Position numbers and translations under genes: made by a program | The notes under the pieces: generated by a model | The model's database searches: none | Told to the model about the DNA's origin: nothing | The model's input: the letters and a program-made list of their open reading frames with translations, nothing else | Source of the DNA: Foliimonas ilicis | GTDB lineage: Bacteria; Pseudomonadota; Alphaproteobacteria; Rhizobiales; Rhizobiaceae | NCBI RefSeq assembly: GCF_039939195.1 | Contig: NZ_JBDUUH010000014.1 | Span: 62,001-126,000 of the forward strand | Length of the DNA: 64,000 nt | Direction of reading: 5' to 3' | Shown: positions 35,166 to 43,541 of the stretch, one piece after another | Numbering within the stretch: position 1 is the first letter of the stretch | Layout: every line of letters begins with the position of its first letter

Positions 35166-35912
35166 ATGACCTCATCTCTTGATCTCACCAATCGCGTCGC
35201 ACTCGTTACGGGCGCTTCGCGCGGCATCGGCTACTTCATCGCCAAGGAACTCGCAGCAGCGGGCGCGCATGTTATTGCGGTTGCCAAAACTGTGGGCGGG
35301 CTGGAAGAACTGGACGACGAGATCAAGGCTGCGGGCGGCGAAGCGACGCTGGTTCCGCTCGACCTCACCGATATGCAAGGCATCGACCGTCTCGGCGGCG
35401 CAATCCATGAGCGCTGGGGCAAGCTGGACGTGCTGGTTGCCAATGCGGGCATTCTTGGCGTCATCGCTCCGATCGGCCATGTCGAGGCCAAGGTTTTCGA
35501 AAAGGTGATGGCAATCAACGTGACCGGAACGTGGCGGCTTATCCGCTCCGTCGATCCGCTGTTGCGCCTCTCGGACGCCGGACGCGCCATCATCATGTCT
35601 TCGGGGGCCGCACATTCGGCAAAGGCCTTCTGGGGCCCCTATGCCGCCTCCAAGGCCGCTGTCGAGGCAATCGCGCGCTCATGGGCGCATGAGACCGAAA
35701 ACAGCCCTCTGCGGGTCAATTGCGTCAATCCCGGTGCAACCCGCACCGCGATGCGCGCGCAGGCTATGCCCGGCGAAGATCCCTCTGAATTGCCGCACCC
35801 TTCCGAGGTTGCCGCAAAGATCGTTGCGCTTGCCAGCCCGGCCTTCACGGAAACCGGCAAAATCCTCGACGTGCGCGCAGGCAAGCTCACCAAATATCAG
35901 ATGCCTGTCTAA
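35166..35912 (+). CDS. SDR family NAD(P)-dependent oxidoreductase
   Basis: The 248-aa short-chain dehydrogenase has TGASRGIGYF (residues 15-24), a NAG motif (VANAGIL) and catalytic SSGAAHS...YAASK (Ser, Tyr, Lys). The substrate cannot be read from the sequence. It lies 50 bases downstream of purF in the same orientation, an arrangement I recall from rhizobial genomes. The N-terminus MTSSLDLTNRVALV fits the family without extension. Confidence 0.9.
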   Translation: MTSSLDLTNRVALVTGASRGIGYFIAKELAAAGAHVIAVAKTVGGLEELDDEIKAAGGEATLVPLDLTDMQGIDRLGGAIHERWGKLDVLVANAGILGVIAPIGHVEAKVFEKVMAINVTGTWRLIRSVDPLLRLSDAGRAIIMSSGAAHSAKAFWGPYAASKAAVEAIARSWAHETENSPLRVNCVNPGATRTAMRAQAMPGEDPSELPHPSEVAAKIVALASPAFTETGKILDVRAGKLTKYQMPV

Positions 35913-36096
35913 GAGACCGTTTGGAAATTCTACCCTGCCGGACATCTGATGCAGTTTTCTGCGCTTCCGGCTCGATCTTCCAGCTTTTCGACAATTCCTG
36001 ACATGATGGTGTCAGGGGCGCTGGCCTATGGATGTTTCTCCAATAAAGGCTCATGGCGTTGCGTATCATCATCGCCTAATTCCAGCGCGGTCCGGC

Positions 36097-36993
36097 ATGT
36101 CGAACACAAGTGAACACCAGCTTCCAGTGCCGATGAGCGAGCATACGCTCGGCATCATCCTCGTATCGGCATCGGCAGCCGTATTTGCTCTAACTGGCGT
36201 GCTCACCAAATCGATCACCGCCGATGCGCTCGTTATTCTGTGCTGGCGCGGTCTGGTCGGCGGCCTGCTGATCGGTGCCTATGTGCTTTTGCGAAGCCGC
36301 GGCGCGTTAAGCGCATTTCGCCTCGGATGGCGCGGCTGGCTGCTCGCGGTGATCGGCTGCTTTGCCAGCATCGCCTTCATCGCGGCGTTCAAATACACCT
36401 ACGTCGCCAATGTCGCGATCATCTATGCCACGACGCCATTTCTGGCCGGCTTTTTGGGCTTCATGCTGTTTCGCGAGCGGATGCGGGGCGTGACGATGAT
36501 TGCGGCCGCCATTTCGATTTGCGGCGTCGCCCTCATGATCATTTCGGGAGCGGGACAGGGAAATCTGTTCGGCGACACTCTGGCATTTATCATGACGGCC
36601 ATTTTTGCGCTCTACATGGTTCTGATCAGGAAATTCCGCGATACGCCCGCCGTATGGGCAGGGGCTGTTTCGGCCCTTTTGCTGTTCGTCTTCGGCTGGT
36701 TCGCGACCGATCCTCTTGCCGTCACACAGAACGATATGATTTTGCTGGTGCTGTTCGGGGCCACAATGGCACTGGCGGTCATTTTATGGACGGAAGGCGC
36801 AAGGTTGCTTCCTCCGCCCGAAACCGGCCTCCTCGGCTCTTCGGAAGTGCCCTTTGCCATGCTCTTCGCCTGGCTGTTTCTGACAGAGCTTCCGCCATTC
36901 GCATCGGTGGTCGGCGGCGCAATCGTGCTTGCCGCCGTGATCTGGCATGCGGGCCGGGATTTACGCCGCGAAAAAATTCACGCGATTCCGTAA
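36097..36993 (+). CDS. EamA/DMT family transporter
   Basis: About 298 aa with ten predicted transmembrane helices forming two EamA repeats (first ILVSASAAVFALTGVL, second NLFGDTLAFIMTAIFALYMV), typical of drug/metabolite exporters. The substrate is unknown. I take the ATG at 36097; ATGs at 36028 and 36133 are also in frame and none has a strong ribosome site. An unlinked terminator follows at 37088. Confidence 0.85.
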   Translation: MSNTSEHQLPVPMSEHTLGIILVSASAAVFALTGVLTKSITADALVILCWRGLVGGLLIGAYVLLRSRGALSAFRLGWRGWLLAVIGCFASIAFIAAFKYTYVANVAIIYATTPFLAGFLGFMLFRERMRGVTMIAAAISICGVALMIISGAGQGNLFGDTLAFIMTAIFALYMVLIRKFRDTPAVWAGAVSALLLFVFGWFATDPLAVTQNDMILLVLFGATMALAVILWTEGARLLPPPETGLLGSSEVPFAMLFAWLFLTELPPFASVVGGAIVLAAVIWHAGRDLRREKIHAIP

Positions 36994-37087
36994 AAAAGTT
37001 TCATATCTGTGGAACCAACAAAAGCTTCGCGCATTTCTGGGATGCGACGGGCGACCCCGCCCCCCAAACCCAGCCTGTCGTATTCTT

Positions 37088-37121
37088 AAAGCCGGTCCCT
37101 TGTGACCGGCTTTCTTCTTTT
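37088..37121 (+). terminator. Rho-independent terminator downstream of EamA gene
   Basis: AAAGCCGGTC, loop CCTTGT, GACCGGCTTT, then a T-rich tail (CTTCTTTT). Perfect 10-bp stem. Confidence 0.92.
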
Positions 37122-37201
37122 CAGATTTTCATCCGCCCGTTGACCTTGTCAGACGATTGGCTAGTTTCCCTGCTCGAGCACCAGAAATTGAGAGAGGCGA
37201 C

Positions 37202-37855
37202 ATGATTATCATCCTCGTCATAGTCGGGGCGATCCTGGCGCTTGTCGTACTGGCAGCGTTTCTGGACATGTATCGGCTCGAACTGCCGTTCAATCAGGCA
37301 CTGGCCTACGCACCATTCAAACTCATCAGACGCATCAGCGACAAGCAGATGACGGCTGCGCGCACGTCACCGACGCCGGTCATCTATGCAATCTGGAATC
37401 AGAGCACGCTCGATCCCGCACTCATGCTGTCACTGCTGCCCGACCAGACGCTGCATATACTCGACGAGCACTCGGCGCATTCGGGCTGGCTCGAGCCGTG
37501 GCGCAATTTGGCCCGCACCATCGAATTCAACGCGCACCATGTTTTCGTGAGCCGCAGGCTGGTGCGTGTCCTGAAAGGCAATGGCCGATTGGCTGTCTAT
37601 TTTCCGAACGACACGTCACCGGACGCCAAGGCGTTGCGGCTTTACCGCGCCGTCTCGCGCATCGCCCTGCAGGCCGACGCGAGCATTCTGCCGATCTATG
37701 TTTCAGGCGGAGCGAATAATCGCGGGACGTTCGACCGGCTGACGATCAGGACCCTGCCGCCTCTGAAAATCCCCGAGATAACCGCACGGCAGGAAGGCGA
37801 TGGCAACACGACCGCCGCGCTGCTTCATGAACGCATGATGGAAGTGCGCCGATAG
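37202..37855 (+). CDS. PlsC-like acyltransferase-fold membrane protein with altered catalytic motif
   Basis: The 217-aa protein has an N-terminal membrane anchor (residues 1-20) and a domain that reads like a lysophospholipid acyltransferase. The HX4D catalytic motif appears as Asn66-X4-Asp71 (WNQSTLDP), and the glycerophosphate-site FPEG-like motif appears as YFPND (133-137). Loss of the catalytic His suggests an inactive or changed enzyme. The ATG at 37202 follows GAGAGGCGAC. It converges with pssA (7-base gap), next to the phosphatidylethanolamine genes, hinting at a lipid role. Confidence 0.7.
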   Translation: MIIILVIVGAILALVVLAAFLDMYRLELPFNQALAYAPFKLIRRISDKQMTAARTSPTPVIYAIWNQSTLDPALMLSLLPDQTLHILDEHSAHSGWLEPWRNLARTIEFNAHHVFVSRRLVRVLKGNGRLAVYFPNDTSPDAKALRLYRAVSRIALQADASILPIYVSGGANNRGTFDRLTIRTLPPLKIPEITARQEGDGNTTAALLHERMMEVRR

Positions 37856-37862
37856 GCGAGCT

Positions 37863-38684
37863 TTAAACGCTCGCCTCTTCCGACTTTTCGGCGGCTGTCT
37901 TGGCTTCCTCAAGTGCGGCGCGGCGCGAATAGGCACGCGCACTGAGCGGCAGGAAGATCAGGTAGGCGACTGCGGAGGCGGTCAAGGTCTGCCACGGGTA
38001 GATGACCAGCAGCAGCACGTAGAACACCGCGCAGAGCATGAACGGCATGACATTGTCGCGCCGCACGCTGAACTTCTTGCCGGAATAGACCGGCAGGCGG
38101 CTGACCAGCAGGAATGCGATGAGAACCGTGAAGCCGCAGCTCAGATAGACCGTGAGACGATCCGGCGTGATCGCGCCGATGAACATCAGATAGGCAGGCA
38201 GTAGTACGAGCACTGCACCGGCAGGCGCAGGCACACCGACGAAATACTCCGTCTGCCAGGCCGGGCGTTCCTTGTCCTCATCCAGCACGTTGAAACGCGC
38301 AAGACGCAGGCCGCAGGCAATTGCGAACAGAAGTGCGGCGATCCAGCCGATGGAACCGGCGCGGTCCAGCAGCATCGCATAGAGAACGAGGCCCGGTGCG
38401 ACACCGAAATTCACGATGTCGGCCAGCGAATCCATCTGCGCGCCGAATTTGGACGTCGCTTTCAGCATGCGGGCCAGCCGGCCGTCTATGCCATCCAGAA
38501 ACGCAGCGACCAGAACCATCAGGACAGCCGTTTCAAACCGGAGTTCGAAAGCCAGACGAACACCGGAAAGACCGGCGCAGATGGCCAGAACCGTAACAAG
38601 GTTCGGCACGACAAGACGCAGCGGTATTTCCCGGATACGTGGGCCGCTGCCGCCGTGAGGTTCGAAAGGCTGGAAAGGACGCAT
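37863..38684 (-). CDS. pssA: CDP-diacylglycerol--serine O-phosphatidyltransferase
   Basis: The 273-aa integral membrane enzyme makes phosphatidylserine from CDP-diacylglycerol and serine. It carries the full CDP-alcohol phosphotransferase motif D-G-x2-A-R-x8-G-x3-D-x3-D at Asp67, Gly68, Ala71, Arg72, Gly81, Asp85 and Asp89, with several transmembrane helices. I use the ATG at 38684. A TTG five codons upstream overlaps the psd stop and could couple the genes. The order psd-pssA gives both steps to phosphatidylethanolamine. Confidence 0.94.
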   Translation of the reverse strand: MRPFQPFEPHGGSGPRIREIPLRLVVPNLVTVLAICAGLSGVRLAFELRFETAVLMVLVAAFLDGIDGRLARMLKATSKFGAQMDSLADIVNFGVAPGLVLYAMLLDRAGSIGWIAALLFAIACGLRLARFNVLDEDKERPAWQTEYFVGVPAPAGAVLVLLPAYLMFIGAITPDRLTVYLSCGFTVLIAFLLVSRLPVYSGKKFSVRRDNVMPFMLCAVFYVLLLVIYPWQTLTASAVAYLIFLPLSARAYSRRAALEEAKTAAEKSEEASV

Positions 38685-38695
38685 CCGCCAGGCTC

Positions 38696-39394
38696 TCAAG
38701 AGATTCGCACGAGCGGCGTGGTGGCGGGGCCACCAAATTCCGCAATGACGGTTTCACCGGCAATCGCCGTCTGCCCGACCGCAACCCGCGATGTCGCGGT
38801 GAGCGGCAGGAACACATCGACACGCGAGCCGAAGCGGATCAGGCCGAATCGTTCACCGACGCCGATATTGGTACCCGGCTCGCTCCAGCAAAGGATGCGG
38901 CGCGCGACCAGACCGGCGATCTGCACGGCAGCGATCGTGCCGTTCGGGCTTTCGATGACGAGGCCGTTGCGCTCGTTTTCCGAGCTTGCCTTGTCGAGTT
39001 CGGCGTTGAGGAACTTGCCGGGGCGATGCTCGATGCGGGTGATACGTCCGCGCACCGGCGAACGGTTCACATGGCAGGAAAACACATTCATGAACACGGA
39101 AATGCGGGTCATTTCGCCCGTTCCCAAACCCAGTTCGCGGGGCGGAACGGCAGGGCCTACGGCGGAAACGATGCCGTCGGCCGGGCTGATGACCAGCCTG
39201 TCGTCAACGGGCGTAACGCGTTCGGGATCGCGGAAGAAATAGGCGCACCAGGCCGTCAGAATCAGGCCGATCCAGAAGAAGATCGACGAAATGAACGTCA
39301 AAAACAGGGTCACGACCGCAAAAGCGGCGATAAAGGGATAACCCTCGCGACGGATGGGAACAAAGGTGTTCTTGATCGTTTCGATCAGGTGCAT
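38696..39394 (-). CDS. psd: Phosphatidylserine decarboxylase (short, PSD-A type) proenzyme
   Basis: The 232-aa proenzyme is self-cleaved at Gly189-Ser190 (RFGSRVDVF) to form the pyruvoyl group that decarboxylates phosphatidylserine. It has the rhizobial short form with NTFVPIRREGYPF at the N-terminus, a double hydrophobic anchor (20-52), and SPADGIVSAVG and HRPGKFLNAELDKAS. The start at 39394 (MHLIETIKNTF) matches the family length; an ATG eight codons upstream is possible. It leads directly into pssA. Confidence 0.95.
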   Translation of the reverse strand: MHLIETIKNTFVPIRREGYPFIAAFAVVTLFLTFISSIFFWIGLILTAWCAYFFRDPERVTPVDDRLVISPADGIVSAVGPAVPPRELGLGTGEMTRISVFMNVFSCHVNRSPVRGRITRIEHRPGKFLNAELDKASSENERNGLVIESPNGTIAAVQIAGLVARRILCWSEPGTNIGVGERFGLIRFGSRVDVFLPLTATSRVAVGQTAIAGETVIAEFGGPATTPLVRIS

Positions 39395-39515
39395 AGGGCT
39401 TTGGCTCGCTCCGTTCAACTTGCCGACTGCTTACCGGAAACAACCACGCGCCGCAACGCGGCAAACGGACATGGTTGTCGGGAGCATCACTGCTTCACCG
39501 GTTTTATTCCTTCGC

Positions 39516-39671
39516 GCCCCCTCTGTCCTGCCGGACATCTCCCCCACAGGTGGGGAGATTGGCTGTATCTAGGGTTTCGCAAATCTTGAAACGTCACAAG
39601 TTGGAAAAAACGCATATGAAGTAATGATCTCCCCACCCGTGGGGGAGATGGCCGGCAGGCCAGAGGGGGGC
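39516..39671. repeat. Long inverted-repeat element, copy 2 (family A)
   Basis: Arms 39516-39562 and 39624-39671 around a 61-bp centre with TTTCGCAAA. Hairpin 1 is TGTCC/GGACA in the left arm but TGGCC/GGCCA in the right arm. Both bases of the pair have changed together while the loop stayed TGCC/GGCA. The element fills most of the 302-base gap between psd and the ABC exporter gene (39395-39696), in which nothing else was seen. Confidence 0.88.
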
Positions 39672-39696
39672 AACGTGGAACAGATACCTCTCAGGC

Positions 39697-41586
39697 TTAC
39701 TCGTTCGTCTCCGGCGTACGACGCCTGACGATAACACCCAGATCGTCAGCTTCGCGGGCGATGCGCAGGCGCTCTTCGGCTTCGGTCGCTTCGCGCTGGC
39801 GATCCCACATCGAAGCGTAAAGGCCCTTTTTGCGCATCAGCGTCTGGTGCTTGCCGCGTTCGGCAATGCGGCCATCCTGCAGCACGATGATTTCATCTGC
39901 CGAAACGACTGTGGAAAGCCTGTGCGCAATGACGATGGTCGTGCGCCCGCGGCTGACGAGATCGAGTGCGGCCTGAATTTCACGTTCCGTATGCGTATCG
40001 AGCGCCGAGGTCGCCTCGTCCAGAATGAGGATCGGCGGAGCCTTCAATATGGTTCGCGCAATGGCCACTCGCTGCTTTTCGCCGCCAGAAAGCTTCAGGC
40101 CCCGTTCGCCGACCATCGCACCATAACCTTCCGGCAAATGCTCGATGAACGGGCCGATCTGCGCCAACTCCGCGGCGCGCTCGACATCGCCATCGGAAGC
40201 AGAGGGACGGCCATAGCGGATGTTGTAGGCGATCGTGTCGTTGAACAGCACCGTATCCTGCGGCACCATGCCGATCGTTGCGCGCAGGCTTTCCTGCTCA
40301 ACGTCGCGAATATCCTGTCCGTCGATCAGAATGCTGCCTTGCTGAATATCGTAGAAACGGAACAGAAGTCGCGAAACGGTGGACTTTCCCGCACCCGACG
40401 GGCCGACAATCGCGACCGTCCTGCCGGGTTTTACGTCGAAGCTGATGCCTTTGAGGATCGGCCTGCTCGCATCGTAGGCGAAGTGAACATCACGGAACTC
40501 GACCTTGCCTTCCGGCACGGCGAGAGGCTTTGCGCCTGGCTTGTCGAAAACTTCCTGCTTCACATCGAGAAGGTCGAACATCTGCTCGATGTCGGTCAGG
40601 CCCTGACGGATTTCGCGATAGATGAAGCCGATGAAATTCAGCGGCACGGAAAGCTGCATCAGCATCGCATTGATGAACACGAAATCGCCGATGGTCTGGG
40701 TGCCTGCCATCACTTCCAGCGCCGAAAGCCACATGGCAGCCGTCATGCCGAGGCCGAAAATCACGCCCTGCCCGAAATTCAGCCAGCCGAGCGAGGTCCA
40801 GGTTTTCGTTGCGGCAACCTCGTAGCGCGCCATGGATCGGTCGAAACGCTCCGCTTCCATGCGCTCATTGTTGAAATATTTGACCGTCTCAAAATTCAGC
40901 AGCGAATCGATGGCCTTGGTATTCGCGTCCGTGTCGGAATCGTTCATTTCCCGGCGGATCGCGATGCGCCAATCGCTCGCCCAGACCGTGAACCATGTGT
41001 AGAGCGCCACGGTGATCGCGACGATGGCAACGTATTTCCAGCCATAGGCGACCGCGAAAATGATCGCGGTGAGCGCGAATTCGAGGATCGTCGGCACCGT
41101 GTTGAGGATGGTGAAACGGACGATCGTTTCGATGCCCTTCGTGCCGCGCTCGATGACGCGCGAAAGACCGCCGGTGCGGCGTTCCAGATGGAAACGCAAC
41201 GACAATTCATGCATATGCACGAAGGTCTTGAAGGCCAGTTGGCGAACGGCATATTGGCCGACGCGGGCGAAAAGCGCATCGCGAAGCTGGTTGAAACCGA
41301 GCTGGACGAGCTTCACCACATTATAGGCGATGACCAGCATGACAGGGCCAAGCAGGAAGGCCGGCAATGGCGGCGATGTCGCGCCATCACCCGCCAGCGC
41401 ATCGGTCGCCCATTTGAAGAAATACGGCCCGATGACAAGGGTCGCTTTCGCGATGACCAGAAATACGGTCGCCCAGACGACGCGTGCCTTCAAATCCGCA
41501 CGGTCCGCAGGCCACATATAGGGCCAGAGATTCAACAGCGTTTTGAAGGTGGAGCCGGAATCGGCTGATACGGTCTTTTCAGACAA
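39697..41586 (-). CDS. Atm1-type ABC exporter (permease fused to ATPase)
   Basis: The 629-aa half-transporter has six transmembrane helices (about 40-340) fused to a nucleotide-binding domain: Walker A VGPSGAGKST, signature LSGGEKQRVAIAR, Walker B ILILDEATSALD, switch His in IAHRLST. The N-terminal architecture (LWPYMWP, later RGTKGIETIVRF) is that of Atm1/HMT1 exporters, which move glutathione conjugates and metal-glutathione complexes. It starts 19 bases after the upstream arsR-like gene, so the pair forms an operon, pointing to metal or thiol stress export. Confidence 0.92.
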   Translation of the reverse strand: MSEKTVSADSGSTFKTLLNLWPYMWPADRADLKARVVWATVFLVIAKATLVIGPYFFKWATDALAGDGATSPPLPAFLLGPVMLVIAYNVVKLVQLGFNQLRDALFARVGQYAVRQLAFKTFVHMHELSLRFHLERRTGGLSRVIERGTKGIETIVRFTILNTVPTILEFALTAIIFAVAYGWKYVAIVAITVALYTWFTVWASDWRIAIRREMNDSDTDANTKAIDSLLNFETVKYFNNERMEAERFDRSMARYEVAATKTWTSLGWLNFGQGVIFGLGMTAAMWLSALEVMAGTQTIGDFVFINAMLMQLSVPLNFIGFIYREIRQGLTDIEQMFDLLDVKQEVFDKPGAKPLAVPEGKVEFRDVHFAYDASRPILKGISFDVKPGRTVAIVGPSGAGKSTVSRLLFRFYDIQQGSILIDGQDIRDVEQESLRATIGMVPQDTVLFNDTIAYNIRYGRPSASDGDVERAAELAQIGPFIEHLPEGYGAMVGERGLKLSGGEKQRVAIARTILKAPPILILDEATSALDTHTEREIQAALDLVSRGRTTIVIAHRLSTVVSADEIIVLQDGRIAERGKHQTLMRKKGLYASMWDRQREATEAEERLRIAREADDLGVIVRRRTPETNE

Positions 41587-41605
41587 ATGATTTGCTTTCA
41601 GTGTT

Positions 41606-41938
41606 TTAGCGGTCGCGACAACAGGTCTTCGCGAGGTCGGAAAGTCCCGTTGAAAGAAGCGTCATCGCTTCGGCGTCGATGCAATAAAGCGATCGCTGCC
41701 CATCCGGTATGAGATTGACCAAACCCGCAGACACCAGGACCTTCAAATGCTGGGAGACGGTCGATTGCGCCAGATCGAACTGTTCGACCACCTCCCCGCA
41801 GCAGCAGGAACTGGTGGCCGCCAGATGGCGCAGAATGCGAATGCGCGCAGGGTTTGCCAGCGCGGCAAAACGCTGCGCCATTGCCGCCTCGTCGGCAGCG
41901 ATGCAGCCTTCATGGAGTTTTTGCGGGAAGGAATTCAT
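41606..41938 (-). CDS. ArsR/SmtB family metalloregulator-like repressor
   Basis: The 110-aa winged-helix protein has a recognition region DLAQSTVSQHLKVL (residues 55-68). It is rich in cysteines: Cys12, the triplet Cys45-46-47 in the alpha-3 region, Cys86, and Cys106-107 near the C-terminus. Thiol ligands at these places suggest sensing of a soft metal, metalloid or reactive sulfur. The first gene of an operon with the Atm1-type exporter. The ATG at 41938 lacks a ribosome site and lies inside a palindrome; an ATG at 41881 has GAGG at a proper distance but would remove Cys12. Confidence 0.9.
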   Translation of the reverse strand: MNSFPQKLHEGCIAADEAAMAQRFAALANPARIRILRHLAATSSCCCGEVVEQFDLAQSTVSQHLKVLVSAGLVNLIPDGQRSLYCIDAEAMTLLSTGLSDLAKTCCRDR

Positions 41939-41960
41939 CGTAAATCGTCGATATACGATG
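41936..41960 (-). promoter_or_regulatory. Palindromic operator candidate at the arsR-like start
   Basis: A 25-base sequence beginning CATCGTAAATCG and ending ATATACGATG equals its own reverse complement except at three central-flank positions. Size and symmetry suit a dimeric winged-helix repressor. It includes the first ATG of the arsR-like frame, so autoregulation is the natural reading. Confidence 0.65.
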
Positions 41961-41994
41961 AAAGCATTCTCCGCAAGGAAAACCTAGTGGTTTT

Positions 41995-43431
41995 TTATTG
42001 CGTCGAGCCTGTCTGCTCGCCCAAAACCTTCAAATCCGCCTTCTCGCCCTTGTCGGTTTCACCGGGCAGCTTGAACACCTGCCCCGGCCAAATGCGGTCC
42101 GGATTGCGGATCTGCTCCTGATTGGCAAGGTAGATGGTCGAATAGCGAACACCCAGCCCATAGACACGGCGGGAAATACGCCAGAGCGTATCACCGCGAC
42201 GGATGATGACGGAACCATCGACATTCTGAAGCTTTGGCGCGAGCTCTTCCGGGTTTGCGGAAGCCGTTGCGGGCGCTTGCTGGCCGCTTGTTTCGGGTGC
42301 AATGGCGGGATTGGCGGTCGCATCCTGAGTAGACGCTCCGGCTGCGGAGGCTGGCGGAGCGACAGCCGATACTGCTTCTCCTGCCTCGCGCTCGAACGGC
42401 ACAGCAGCGCGGGCAATGACTTTGACGCCATCGGGGGCCAGCGCATCGACGCGGACGATGTAGTCACCGACCGGCAGGTCGCGCTCGGCCTCGATCAGGA
42501 AACGCCCGGCCTGCGAGGCGATCGCCTCACCGAGTAGGATTTCATTGGCATATGCGCGCACACGGCGCCCCGGTTCGGCCGTACCGGCCACGAAAACCGA
42601 TTTTCCTTCGATTTCAACGGCCTCGACGGCGAGTTTTACGGCGGCAGGCGCAGACTGACTGGCGGCGGGTGCGGTAGCAGGCGCTTCGGTCGCGGCTTGC
42701 TGTTGGCCGGTTTGCCCGGCTGCAGGCGCCGATGGTTCGGTTGTCGCCTGCTGTTCGTCGCCCGTAGCGGGGGTCTGGCCTGCGGCGGGCGGCGTCTGCG
42801 CATCACCGGCAGAAGGCTGACCAGCGGCATTATCCTTCGCTTCCGGCAGAGTGATCAGCCTGCTTGGCTGTCCCGGCTGCTCGACCAGGGCAAGAACCTG
42901 CCCGTCAGCCGAATCCGGCACAGAGACGACAGCCGTTTCGGACGATGTGGCGGTACTGCCCGAACCGGACGAACGCAATACGAGCTGGTAGTCGCCCGGC
43001 TTTAGCGGGTCTTCCAGAACAATGGCAAAATCGCCATCCTGGCCTGCCGTCGCGGTGCCGATCACCGTCGCTCCGTTTACGATCTCGACCTTGGCATCGG
43101 GTGCAGCCTTACCGGCGACAACCATCGAACCGTTCGGTTCGACACGAACAACATCGAAAGACGGTACGACAAGCCTCGGCGCGGTTCCCGCCGCAGGCTG
43201 TTCGCCCTGTGAAGGCTGGCTTTCAGTGTTTTCGGCAGATGCCGCGGCCGCCGGCGTTTCGGGTGCAGGCTGCGGCGTTGCAGCGGGCGCTTCGGGCGCT
43301 GCCGCCATCGGCGCGGTTTGCGGTGTTGACCCGCGGTCGAACATACCTGCGAAATATGCCACACCAGTCGCGGCCGCGAGCGCGCCCACGCAAAACAAAG
43401 CCACCTTTACGGGTGCAACTGCCATTGTCAT
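41995..43431 (-). CDS. LysM peptidoglycan-binding domain protein with Ala/Pro-rich linker and Ig-like repeats
   Basis: The 478-aa protein has an N-terminal membrane anchor (about residues 8-28), a low-complexity Pro/Ala/Gln segment, two related beta domains (VRVEPNGSMVVAGKAAPDA and VEIEGKSVFVAGTAEPGR, both Ig/carboxypeptidase-regulatory-like) separated by a second low-complexity stretch, and a C-terminal LysM motif (RRGDTLWRIS...GQVFKLPGE). It should sit in the periplasm attached to peptidoglycan. The domain plan is known in rhizobia; the function is not. AGGGGTAAG precedes the ATG. Confidence 0.88.
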   Translation of the reverse strand: MTMAVAPVKVALFCVGALAAATGVAYFAGMFDRGSTPQTAPMAAAPEAPAATPQPAPETPAAAASAENTESQPSQGEQPAAGTAPRLVVPSFDVVRVEPNGSMVVAGKAAPDAKVEIVNGATVIGTATAGQDGDFAIVLEDPLKPGDYQLVLRSSGSGSTATSSETAVVSVPDSADGQVLALVEQPGQPSRLITLPEAKDNAAGQPSAGDAQTPPAAGQTPATGDEQQATTEPSAPAAGQTGQQQAATEAPATAPAASQSAPAAVKLAVEAVEIEGKSVFVAGTAEPGRRVRAYANEILLGEAIASQAGRFLIEAERDLPVGDYIVRVDALAPDGVKVIARAAVPFEREAGEAVSAVAPPASAAGASTQDATANPAIAPETSGQQAPATASANPEELAPKLQNVDGSVIIRRGDTLWRISRRVYGLGVRYSTIYLANQEQIRNPDRIWPGQVFKLPGETDKGEKADLKVLGEQTGSTQ

Positions 43432-43541
43432 CTTACCCCTTAGCCACCTAAGGCCGGTCTAGCCTTTTTTTACCGTGGTCACAAGAAAAAGCCCGGCTAT
43501 AGGTCTTGACCGATATACGTAGGATACCATCAATCAGTTGC

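Noticed and set aside
39847..41568. 573-residue open frame on the plus strand antisense to the Atm1-type exporter
   Set aside because: It is the mirror of a GC-rich coding gene; the translation is His/Arg/Asp-rich without any domain, and the minus-strand gene has complete ABC motifs.
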